Assembly: GCA_008933995.1 (NCBI GenBank)
Contig: WARS01000025.1
Coordinates: forward strand, 6,369,477-6,433,476
Reading direction: 5' to 3'
DNA from: Datnioides undecimradiatus
Lineage: Eukaryota; Chordata; Actinopteri; Lobotiformes; Datnioididae
Length of the DNA: 64,000 bases
Both the position numbers and the translations under genes were made by a program. This document shows positions 24,201 through 39,338 of the stretch, piece after piece. Below the pieces are notes generated by a model. The model was not told the DNA's origin. It saw only the letters and a list, made by a program, of their open reading frames with translations, and made no database searches. Positions within the stretch are counted from its first letter, which is position 1; the number at the start of each line of letters is the position of its first letter.

Positions 24201-24549
24201 TTTGGAGGCGAAGGAAGGGGAGCTGGGAAGAGCTTCGGTCTGCACGAGAGGAGGGGGAGGGGCGTCAGAGCTGCACCAATACGACGGCGTCCTGGAGGAG
24301 GGGGAGGGCCAGAACGGTCTGGACTGCTTCCTGAACCCTAAAGTTCCCGCTGTCTCTGTAATGGACAGACTCTCGGAGATCCACGGTTCAGAGGCTCTCA
24401 GCTTCAGCTCCGCCCTCGCCGCTCAGGTGGCGGCACGCTCGCACTCGCTCATAAACATGGAGGAGCAGACCTTTGGAGATGATGAGGAGGAGGAGGAGGA
24501 GGAGGAGAACGAAGAAGAGAGCAACAGACGAGCCCCCGAGAAGGACTAA
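13415..24549 (+). CDS. vezt: vezt, vezatin (complete)
   Basis: Vezatin is a transmembrane protein of adherens junctions and stereocilia that connects cadherin-catenin complexes with myosin VIIA. Twelve coding exons: 13415-13450, 14758-14895, 18498-18587, 18709-18893, 19289-19573, 20351-20497, 20950-21097, 21415-21773, 22044-22237, 23252-23358, 23528-23735, 23987-24549; 2460 nt, 819 residues (human about 780). Landmarks: start [37 protein letters not shown], two hydrophobic membrane segments about residues 150-195, [68 protein letters not shown], an arginine/glutamate coiled-coil-like stretch ([16 protein letters not shown]), and an acidic C-terminus after EEQTFGD. All junctions keep frame. 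The junction between 20497 and 20950 is a U12-type AT-AC intron. An extra in-frame 42-nt segment at 15059-15100 was left out because it lies inside a transposon copy. Confidence 0.95.
13451..14757 (+). other. vezt: vezt intron 1
   Basis: Contains a CA tract (13852-13875); otherwise nothing recognised. Confidence 0.7.
14758..14895 (+). CDS. vezt: vezt coding exon 2
   Basis: 46 codons in phase 0, starting [20 protein letters not shown] (human [20 protein letters not shown]). CAG acceptor, GTGAGT donor. The second half is acidic and poorly conserved. Confidence 0.93.
15008..15178 (-). mobile_element. Family A repeat, hAT-MITE-like copy in vezt intron 2
   Basis: Reverse complement shares GTCTGACCAA followed by AAGGATATTCAGTTT with the copy at 16775-16800, and AAACTGAAT with 56640. 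It looks like the 'gctgcaactaacgatta' type of interspersed repeat common in percomorph fish (recognised from memory). No coding capacity. Confidence 0.6.
16551..16916 (+). mobile_element. Family A repeat, near-complete copy plus end fragment
   Basis: Begins with the end-like GCAACTAACGATCATTT (16554-16570), then a second end GGGCTACAACTAATTT (16667) and an inner part through GACCAAAACCCAAAGATATT to ATTAATCAATAATTAG. The doubled left end suggests two insertions or a rearranged copy. Confidence 0.55.
18194..18239. repeat. (TG)23 microsatellite
   Basis: 46 bp in vezt intron 2, about 260 bp upstream of exon 3. Confidence 0.97.
18498..18587 (+). CDS. vezt: vezt coding exon 3
   Basis: 30 codons, [16 protein letters not shown] then [14 protein letters not shown], aligned with human ILLKVAETIKSWIFFSQ by position and hydrophobic/tryptophan pattern rather than strong identity. 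TTTGCAG acceptor and GTAGGT donor; phase 0 on both sides. Confidence 0.82.
18709..18893 (+). CDS. vezt: vezt coding exon 4
   Basis: Contains [19 protein letters not shown], identical or nearly so to human vezatin, then a serine-rich stretch. Ends two bases into a tryptophan codon at GTACGT. Confidence 0.93.
19289..19573 (+). CDS. vezt: vezt coding exon 5 (membrane segments)
   Basis: Begins [16 protein letters not shown] and contains two hydrophobic runs separated by a short polar turn, followed by basic residues and [19 protein letters not shown]. The hydrophobic pair corresponds to the predicted transmembrane region of vezatin. Donor GTAAGT. Confidence 0.94.
19854..20171. mobile_element. 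Family B MITE with 11-bp perfect inverted ends
   Basis: TTAAAGGAACA at 19854-19864 is exactly inverted as TGTTCCTTTAA at 20161-20171, giving a 318-bp element, with weaker inverted similarity continuing inwards. The inside has GCTAGCTGTTTCCCCCTGTT and GCTAAGCGAAGCTAGCC, shared with other copies here. The outermost TTAA could be a target duplication. Confidence 0.65.
20351..20497 (+). CDS. vezt: vezt coding exon 6, ending at a U12 AT donor
   Basis: Encodes [20 protein letters not shown] then [16 protein letters not shown] and CHMLKA. It ends after GC of an alanine codon and is followed directly by ATATCCTTT, the U12 AT-AC donor consensus. No usable GT donor occurs at the conserved boundary. 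Confidence 0.88.
20498..20949 (+). other. vezt: U12-type AT-AC intron of vezt
   Basis: The intron begins ATATCCTTT and ends CTACCAAC. A branch-site match TCCTTAAC lies at 20932-20939, putting the branch adenosine about 11-12 bases before the acceptor, the range typical of minor-spliceosome introns. Splicing here restores the conserved protein across exons 6-7. An AT repeat (20683-20712) lies in its middle. Confidence 0.85.
20950..21097 (+). CDS. vezt: vezt coding exon 7, starting after a U12 AC acceptor
   Basis: Starting at 20950 gives [20 protein letters not shown] then ELGLGL; human has [20 protein letters not shown] at the same place. The preceding intron ends CTACCAAC. Donor is GTGAGG. 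Confidence 0.9.
21415..21773 (+). CDS. vezt: vezt coding exon 8
   Basis: Encodes [20 protein letters not shown] through [14 protein letters not shown] to [12 protein letters not shown], matching the central helical region of human vezatin. A PPPP insert follows [14 protein letters not shown]. The donor GTGAGA is followed closely by a CA tract. Confidence 0.95.
22044..22237 (+). CDS. vezt: vezt coding exon 9
   Basis: Encodes [20 protein letters not shown] and [20 protein letters not shown]; human has VIILEDELEKL and [20 protein letters not shown]. Donor GTGAGC. Confidence 0.94.
22238..23251 (+). other. vezt: vezt intron 9
   Basis: CA-rich start (22255-22286), then a family-B repeat across about 22350-22790. 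An ORF at 22414-22635 is repeat-derived. Confidence 0.65.
22350..22790. mobile_element. Family B repeat copy
   Basis: GAGTCTCCAGGAAGTCAC (22493) and CTTTATGCTAAGCTAACTAA (22703) recur at 46363 and 34994. Part of vezt intron 9. Confidence 0.6.
23252..23358 (+). CDS. vezt: vezt coding exon 10
   Basis: Mostly variable sequence ending [11 protein letters not shown], comparable with human HIADKDPIPEEQ. TGTGCAG acceptor, GTATGA donor. Confidence 0.9.
23528..23735 (+). CDS. vezt: vezt coding exon 11 (charged helix)
   Basis: Encodes [15 protein letters not shown], then a very charged helix [20 protein letters not shown] and [20 protein letters not shown]. The donor GTCTTC is weak, but the join to GCTGCTGTGACG keeps frame and matches human LLFSDHA. 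Confidence 0.9.
23987..24549 (+). CDS. vezt: vezt coding exon 12 (C-terminus, stop)
   Basis: 187 codons including the stop TAA at 24547-24549. Variable acidic/glycine-rich middle, then [32 protein letters not shown] and a final charged tail. Human ends with the same FGDEEEE acidic block. Confidence 0.93.
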
Positions 24550-26310
24550 AATCAAACCCCACTGCTTTAACCGAGCACTGAGCAGAGACTGTATTTATGT
24601 CCGATTGTCTGGGTGTCTTTTATCGACGGGTCTGTGTTATATCTTAACTGTTTCTCGTGTGGAGGTATCTCAAATTTACGCCACCCTCTACTGTATTACC
24701 CATCCGTCCATGTTACTGTGCATTACCCACAATTCTTACTGCTCTTTTGCTGTTAAAACTCAGGTACCAGAACCACTAAAACGAAAAACACGACCTTACG
24801 GGTCAGAAGACCAGAATGTCTACAGTTTACTTGGTGACATCCACATAGTGTATGTTGTTCACGGTCGCTCAGTAGATGTGAAAACAAAGATTGTAAGAAA
24901 CAAGCGATTGGCTTCTTATATTTAAAAAAAAAAAAGTGTGTAGCAAAGTGAAAAATGATTATCTGAGGAGATTTTTAATTAATTGCAGTTTTCTCATGAG
25001 TCACTGTAATCGAAGCACTCCAGTCTGAGCTACAGTGAGGATGTCTTTGGGCTGAATGAGTGAGAGGCTTGAGAGCATTATTCTAAGACAGACTGAGACT
25101 TGTCTGTGTTCAGACAGAACGCCAATTCACCCCGGTGAACGCGAGTAAAAAAACAGTCTGCGCCATTTTCAAATATTTCATTTTGATTTTACCTCGGGGC
25201 TTTTATGAAACACGCAGGGTTTAGAGGAAAGGTGAGAGTGGCTGGGGGGGGGGGAGACAGGAAGAACCAGAGATTCTGGTGAGTCTTGAGTTGAACAAAC
25301 ACAGGGACACTCTCACAGACATGAACAGGGCGTCTAAGCTAGCCGTCTTAGATGGTGTTGCTGTGGTGGAAGAAGTATTCAGATTCTTTACATCGATACA
25401 TATAAAAACAATCTATAAAAACAAATTTTTATATTTGTTTTTTGTGGACAAAGAAGATATTTTTTCAGGATTTCATGGCCTTAACTTGAGCCCAGTACTT
25501 GTGGGCCTTTAACTAAATGTACTTTCTGCTTTGTGCTTTCCACCCCCGCAGTCGGTACATTGAATGCCTGGGTCAATCAAATACTGGATCCAGTGAATTT
25601 ACACTAATGACACAAGTCACACCTTCGCCTCGAGTTTTGTCTGAACACACCTCAAGCAGACATGAATTCTAATAGGCAGCCAGATGTGAACAGATGAGGG
25701 GGAGCTCTGTAAGGAAGTGCTGTGTTGCTATTTTTACTATCAGTGCTTTATTTTTATCCATCTCTCTACTGTCTGACCGGACACAACGGGGGGGGTGACG
25801 GACAGTAACGCGGACACACAGCCCACCAAACAATCACAATCCTGTTCCACGTGTTTATATTTAAGAAGAATTCATAACGGCTGAAACAATCCCATTCTCC
25901 AGCGTCTGTGTTTACAGGGGCAGGCTCAGCCGAAAAGCTGAGTGGGACTTGTTTATGACTCGACACTTTATGGACTGAATCGTGTGGCATGAATTCAATG
26001 AACTGTGCTGCTGTGAGGTTTAAAATCAAATACCTGTACGGGTAGAGTTATTAAAAAAAAAAGAAAGAGAGATTGATTTTCTCACACGTGAGGGCAATCT
26101 ATAACTTTATGTTTCATATGAAGTTGCCATAAGAGTCTGACAGCCCTGGTGTATGCCCCCCTAAACCCCCCCAAATCCCTCGTCCACCTTCCCAGTCTTT
26201 CATGCCACCATGTCTGCCTTGTCCTGACCCCTCCTGCACCCTCTCTCGGGTTGAGGTCTACCCCTCCTGCATTTTCCAACGTGAAATAAAACACCATTCT
26301 GGAAGTCTTC
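24550..26310 (+). other. vezt: vezt 3' UTR and downstream sequence
   Basis: No coding sequence. The first canonical poly(A) signal I see is AATAAA at 26285-26290, followed by a T/G-rich stretch, so the 3' UTR may be about 1.75 kb; a shorter end near an A12 run at about 24925 is possible. Includes a family-D repeat (25366-25553) and a G-run near 25243-25254. Confidence 0.4.
25366..25553. mobile_element. Family D MITE-like repeat ('GTGGAAGAAGTATTCAGAT')
   Basis: Starts GGTGGAAGAAGTATTCAGAT and ends near GTGCTTTCCACCCC, the inverted counterpart, as in other copies in the window. Internal part is short. Confidence 0.5.
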
Positions 26311-27647
26311 GTTGTATCCTGGAGTCTTTCCTGACACTCACGTTTCACGGGCTCTCAGGGTGCGGGAGTAAGAAACAGGTTTGGTGGGTCACTCGATATG
26401 TTTTGTGGGATTTCACATTTGTCTCACTCACAACAGCTGGTGCTCCCCTTTAAAGCCACCCTTACCTTTGCAGTCTGGGATACAGACCAGATGCAGTGGA
26501 CTAGAGACTTAACATATAAGTACCCCGGTTTTGGGATTTAATACACTTAAGAAGGGGAACACCATATTTCAGTAACTCTAGCTCTGACGTTTTAGTTTGG
26601 CATTAAACACATCAGCTAAGGATTTGAGCCCACTGGAGCCACCCGCGCTGAAATGCTCTTTCCTCCCAAGTGTGTGTGAGGACAACGAAATGTGCAGCAA
26701 GTGGCACACATGCTTCTAAACACAAAGCACCACAAAACTTAATTACTGACATTATTTTATTAGGTCGTTTACTGTTGTAGCGTGGACATCTAGTGGTCAG
26801 TTCCGATACTGCCAGTTGTGTTTGTGGCAATAATGCAGATATATATTTTTAGGTATTATGACACGGGCAGAATATCAATCTTCAAATATTTTTCTATTTA
26901 TGTATAAGAAATTTCACCATATATACATATTTATAAAGTCACATAATGTTTTTTTGGGGGGGCTAAACGTTTTGCTCACACACCTTTCTTTTGGTTTTCA
27001 TTAGCCTTGTTAATTTTACAACCTGGGATATTCTTATTTACACGAAACTGATAATATTTTAATCAGTGGAGTCATTCAGTTTATTTATACCTATCCTCCA
27101 CAGGTTATTTCCACAGGCTAACTGGTACACAAGCCGATCAGGTACGTTTTACTTTATGTTGCCTTCAAGAGCTCCGATTAAACTCGGAATTTTAATCGAA
27201 CACGTTTATATTACCGATCATTTTTGGTGGGATTTAAACATAGAAAACACCTGAATAAAAAAATGGACTCCGTCTTAATTTTTAATAAACAGTATTTCTT
27301 TAACTAAAGCATGATGATGCAGTTTTACATCGCTGAATATACCTAATTTAGCTTGATGTTAAAAAAGTAGCAATACCAGCCAAAACTGGATTACAAAATA
27401 TGAAAATTGAGCAGCTGCATCAGGTTCAGTTTGATGCCATTAGTTTGTGTCAGAAAATAAAACTATAGGCCGTAAATCATAAATTTTAGTACTAATACTC
27501 CATGATAATAATAAGAATCAAGAGGAGACGACCCCATAACGTCATTATCGGTATGGATTTTTTAAAAACCGAGTGTCGCTGAAGGCAACATCACACACAG
27601 CACTCCCACAGTCCCTCGCGCTTCCTTTTCCAGCAGCGCCTGCGATC
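26311..27647. other. vezt-metap2 intergenic region
   Basis: AT-rich sequence with no supported gene. The last 100 bases are more GC-rich and form the likely metap2 promoter; no TATA box is obvious and the metap2 ATG itself sits in an ATGGCGG context. Confidence 0.6.
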
Positions 27648-33932
<6,285 letters not shown>

Positions 33933-34700
33933 CACCCCAACCCCACCCTTCAGCAACGCCACACCACCCAGTCACCGCCACGCAGCACCTCCAGACCCCG
34001 TTAGCAACTCCTCCTCCAGAGAAACGGCAGAAAAGAGCTTCTAAAAACAGGACGTGGTTGTCTCAGAGCAGCTCTGAGGGATGCCAAATGCTACTGTATT
34101 CTACCCACAATGCACCACTCACAGCTTGCGAGGAACAAGGACTGGCTCTCGGAGTTTTCTGTCATCGACCACAGCTAAAGAAATCGCACACAAGCCAACA
34201 CGTTTCTGTCGGAGGACGCGCCGTAGTTTCCTTCAGCGTCCTGCGGACCTCATTTTCCACCCCATTTGAAAAGTGAACTGTCAAACAGTTCGACGTGTAT
34301 TTAAGCTGCCGCTGAATCTAGTGCACCCTCAGTATTCAAAGAGACGGTGGGCGTGGGAAAACCCCCTTATTACCTCCATTTTCATTTTTCAAAGTTTCTA
34401 TGGCTCCACTCTGAGCCTCCAGTACTTTAGTGCTCGACTTTAAATTAAGCACAAATGCTACTGACGGGTTCGAGACGTGGTCAGGCCGATGCATGGCCAA
34501 AGCTCGTGGGGGGGTGTCGTAGTGATCAACACCATCTTCATACAGACACCGTGCATCTGCAGCTGTATGTTTGGCTTCTGTCGTCACCGGAGGGAACTCT
34601 GCACTCTGGCCCTCTAGTTGTCGTTTCTTTGATATTTGTAAAATATCTCTGAAATGGTTGCTGCCACTGTATGTTCCCGATTAAAACGCTTCATTTTGAA
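33933..34700 (+). other. metap2: metap2 3' UTR with ATTAAA signal
   Basis: Non-coding. ATTAAA at 34680-34685, followed by T-rich sequence, is the best poly(A) signal and implies a 3' UTR of about 770 nt. A second AATGATT/ATTAAA-like stretch occurs near 34752. Confidence 0.5.
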
Positions 34701-35384
34701 CTCCCTGAAAAATGTTTTTGTAAGAAAAAAAAAAGAAAAAAAGAGAGATGATTAAAATGATTTTGCTCATTGCGGGCTGTCCTCCTCTGGTCTCTGATCT
34801 CGCAACAGGAAACTGAGGGTTGCTCGTGGCGTTTTAGCGACTGCATGTACTGACGCTCTGGCTGAGACTTGATAGAGAAGACGAATGGCGCCCTCACGTC
34901 AGGTAACATGTTAAATAGCAGGCTTTAAGGTGTTTGTGCTACAGGTGGACAGCACCAGGCTAACAGTCCGTTTCCCTGTTTCTACTGGGCTTTTTATGCT
35001 AAGCTAACTAACTGCTGGCTGTGACGTTAGCTTCACATTCACATGACGAGTAGCATCAGCCTTGTAGTGAACGTACACATTTCTCCAAATTGTCACATTC
35101 ATTATGAGCATAACGGTCAAATATTCACTGGCTCCAGCTTCAGATGTTAACGTTTTGTATAATTCTTTGGATTTTTCCTCTATTTTCTTACATTTTTCAC
35201 AGCAAACCCTTAAAGTTAGTCAAGAAAACTTTGTGCTGCTTTAGAAATAATAAATTGTTTGATTAATGCACAATTTGATTTAGATGTATTTGACAAATGT
35301 GTGCCTTTGGGGGCTGTAAAATCGAACTGACGTGCTTCTGGTGAGAGGAATGAGAGAACGAGACGCCGGCATCTTTTGTAGAAA
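34701..35384. other. Gap between convergent metap2 and usp44 tails
   Basis: About 680 bp with no gene; holds a fragment of repeat family B (about 34905-35060). Confidence 0.5.
34905..35060. mobile_element. Family B repeat fragment
   Basis: CTTTTTATGCTAAGCTAACT matches the 22703 copy. Lies between the metap2 and usp44 ends. Confidence 0.5.
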
Positions 35385-36998
35385 AATGAAAAAATATTCT
35401 CATTTATTGAGGTAATTTTCTCTAGAAAAAATTGAGGTAACAATTTGCATAGTATAACTTCCATAAAATTTACACGCGCACACACACACACACACACAAA
35501 GACTCACACGCACACACACATCCATGAAGTAGTAACCAAAATGCCAACAAACAAAAATAAAAGTGTCACGTCTGACGATGGAGGAGAAACATGAAGTGTG
35601 CTTTGAACCCCCCGCCCCCCCTCCACGGTGGAGGAGTCGGAGGGAACATGGTTGAGGTGGAGAGTACAGCTTTCTCCAGTATGGAGATAAATACGACGAT
35701 CTGTATACGCTGCAGAGGGCCCGTTAACTCCGGACACCGAGCAGGCGGTGAATGAAAACACAGTATGTGCGCGGCACATGCACCGACTCAATGACGGGGG
35801 GGGGGGGGTTTACAGTGAAATCTGTCGCAACTGCTGGTGGAGTTGAACAATCAGTGTGTGTGTATAAAAACAGTCAATGGCCTCTTTTCTAAAACCTCTG
35901 AGAAGGATTGTATAAAAAATACATTCATAATTAAATGCTGGTCTGGGCGGGACTGCGGCTGAGCAGACTCCACTGCTGAATTGATATGAACTATAAAAAT
36001 AGATCTGCTTTCTCAGCAAAAAGGGCACTTTTTTATGTTTTGTCGTAGTCCGCTAGTGTCTGTCTGGTCGGGATTTGTTCGGGCTCTGAAGACAGTTACA
36101 TTCTGGAGCACAGAGGTGGCAGCATTTAGCCAGAAAACAAAAAAAATCCCTTTGGAAACTTTTTTTTTTTTTTCTTCTCCTCTGTGACCGAGGAGAAGAA
36201 AAAACTACAAACATCCAGCAAACGTTGAACTGTTGTGATAATGCTGAGGCTTTGGCTTGAGGTCTGCCAGCTTCTCCCGACAGACCCAGGAGTACTTCAG
36301 GGGTGAAAAATGCTCACAGCCGCTTCTGCAGAAACTTAGTGCATCTGTGGCAGGGAAGCGGCTGAACGCGGCCGCGGCGCTAACACCTATGAAACCGTCT
36401 CGAACCCGGGGAGGCCATTTCTGATGAGTGACTGACGTGTTCACACACCCTACATCCAGTTCTGTGACCACTACCTAAAGTGACTGAGAAACATTTCAGT
36501 TGATTCATAAACAAAAACAAAACAGCACTTACAATCGACGAGCCACCGAACGCGGGGGAGGCAGACGCGTGAATACACCTGTACGACCGGCGGAGGACAC
36601 TTTGTAGTCGTGCCCGGGGGCCAGAGTCTGTTGGCTGCTACTGCGACACATCTTGGCTGATACTCTCTTTATAAAATACAACTGTACACGAATCACAAAC
36701 GTCACCATTGTAGAAAAAAAAAACAAAAACAAACCCTACATATAAACACCATGTACAAGAAGTTCACAAAGCAGAACCAGATTTTTTAAAAAAAGGAGTC
36801 TTTGCTCTCTCTGTTTTCTTTTCCTCATTTAGAAAAATAGACTTAAAAAGACCCATCATCCTCCCCGGATACTAAATGCCCACAGAAAGGGAGGGACGTG
36901 AGAAAGAGCGATTGGTGGGGCTGTGCTGATATCTCCTCGCTGAGTGGTCAGGCTGCAGCGGAGGACGAGGAGGAAGAGGTCCGGGGGGGATTGTGGTC
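35385..36998 (-). other. usp44: usp44 3' UTR (probable)
   Basis: No ORF of note. On the minus strand AATAAA occurs at 35408-35403, suggesting a UTR of about 1.6 kb. It contains a C13 run in the transcript (35796-35808 on plus is G13) and a GT tract (35474-35500). Confidence 0.4.
35796..35808. repeat. G13 run (C13 in the usp44 3' UTR)
   Basis: Homopolymer within the probable usp44 3' UTR; on the transcript it is poly(C). Confidence 0.9.
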
Positions 36999-37123
36999 CT
37001 ATAGCGGCCGGTCTTTGTCCTGAGTAGCTCGCTGTGTGTAGAAGAGGATGTAGGCCTGCGCTCGGCAGACCTCCTCCACCGAACACACGTTCAGCTTAGA
37101 GTCATTACAGTGAACCCAGAAGC
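36999..37123 (-). CDS. usp44: usp44 coding exon 5 (C-terminus, stop)
   Basis: Encodes [20 protein letters not shown] then [20 protein letters not shown] and L, stop TAG at 37001-36999. WVHCNDS supplies the third active-site residue. The tail after FYTQR is shorter than in human. Confidence 0.94.
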
Positions 37124-39297
37124 CTGCGGGAGAAAACGGGACAGCGATTCAGCGCGAAGGCAGCACGAGGTGATCACATTTGTCCTGTGGATAATCTGGG
37201 TTTTCACATCCTTTCAAGCGTTTGCATGTTTGTGTAGATCGAGCAGCTACATCAGTTTGAGGAGTCACGGTCACGTCACATTAGTTTCAGCGTGTTAAAA
37301 TCACACTCAGATCAGCTTTTAGCTCAAAACGGGGATCGTCAGTGTTTGATGTGAGTAGCTTTTGGCAATGGAGTCGGTCGGAAAATATTTATTTTATGTG
37401 TACTGTGAGCATCTTTGGCACAAACATGTCTACCGGGATGACTTTCACTCTTTCTCATCTCATTTTCTGGTTGTAAACATTAATTCGGGTCGCCTTTACT
37501 CACCTCCTTCTGTGTTGTAGCAGTAGGAGGTGTAGTGGCCGGAACCGAAGCCCTTCCCATGATGCATCACCACAGCAGAGAGGTCGTAGAGGAAGTGCTT
37601 GGGGCGCGGCGAGCCCGCGGAGCTGGGGCTGGAGCAGGACACAACTTTGGGCGTGGGCTCTCGGCAGCAGTACGGCTCCATGTTGAGCAGCTGGTCGAAG
37701 CTGACGTGGACTCCGATCTTCTCCCGGTGGTTCCGCCCAGACCACCTGAGGAACCAATCACAAGTCAGTTCAGGCGGCTGGCAGAAATCAGAGTCTGTTG
37801 GTCCGACCTGGTTGGTTGGCTGCTGATTACGGTTAGTGGTAGTGACAGAGCCTGAACGTACTCTGCTGTGACATCATCATACCTGAAGCGTTTGAGGTGA
37901 AGCCGCAGGACCTGAGGCAGTTTGTGGACCATCAGCTGTTTTTGTGCTTCGGTCAGGAGGACTGATTTGGAGGAGGTCCGCCGTCGAGCAGCTGCGGAGA
38001 AAACAGTAAACACAAACACGTCACTCACACAGTTTATGATTTGTTACTTTTATTTTGAAACAGCAGCCGCACACCTCGTATCCAAGGCTTTTAAGCTTAA
38101 CCTGCTGGTGCGATATTAAGTTAACACTGCTGTACAGTGGTGTTACAGCGTGGGGGCTCTTCCCTCATGACAGCACAGACCTCAGCTGCGGTGAGCGCGC
38201 TTAATGTTCGCCTGCGATCGACTTAGTCACATAATCATCGTTAATCAGTGACGGCTGATACGACCCGCCGACACATTCGTTGAGCAAATCCGTGTTTACG
38301 TTCACATCCGCGCCCGCATTTCACCTCAAACGTGCAGTGAAACGCAGCAACAACGGGCTGAGGCAGACAAAGAAAGATCTGCATTTGATTGGCTCTGTTT
38401 TGATGTTAATGCTTTAATACAAATACAGTGAGATGTGACGGGAGGGTGAAGTGTGTTTAGATTAGTGTTGACATTGGCTTGAGATGTTTTCAACAAACAG
38501 CCCGCATTTTGGGTAAACAGACTGAAAGGAGCAGGTGGTTATCACTTTAACCTCTGTTCTGAAGAAGAATAGGTCCGGACATGATCAGACTGTCTTAATA
38601 ACTGGGACTGGGGACCAGCTGCAGCCTGGGTGCGAGTGTACGAGTATGTCCGCCCGTGTTTACGGTCTCCGACTCACAGTTACAGTGGTCACAGGCGTAG
38701 ATGTTTCCCTCCAGTGCTTCAGTCTCTGTGAACTTGGCCAGCATTTCCGTCAGATGGCACGAAGCCTGCGCAGCCGACTCCCTGCTATTACTGTGGTACC
38801 GCTCGGGGAACTCCAGAGACAGATCCCAGAAAGGCTCCACGGTGTTGGAGCGATGATCGCAGGCCAGGCACGTCACCTGCGCCAGAGTCGGGGAAATGAA
38901 ATGATCAGCGTGGTCACGGGAGATGAAAGCAATCCTACATTCAACGAAACATTATTCCAGTCTCGGTGTGTGTGCTGCTCTTCTGTGTGAAAGCTCTAAA
39001 AGAGACAAAACACAGCGAGCGTTTGCTTTGATTTTCATGTGTTGTGCAAACTCGAACCCACACGCTTCATGTGCAGTCATCACTCCCATTGTAAGTCAGT
39101 CTGAATCAGTCCTGTGGCCGCGGAGCCGAGACACCCCGATCCCCTCGCAGACACACAGGCCTCTATTCAGCAGGAGCAGGTGTCGCAGTGTGTGCTCGGC
39201 CTCCACAAGTAGACGCTAATCTCTTGTCCTCGTGCTAACTCTCCACACCCCCTGCGTCTCCCTTCTATCTGAGTCTCGAGGTGATGCTGAACTTTGC

Positions 39298-39338
<41 letters not shown>

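Noticed and set aside
24550..27647. Possible miR-331 gene (near VEZT in human)
   Set aside because: I looked for the mature core GCCCCTGGGCCTATCC and did not see it or an obvious hairpin here.
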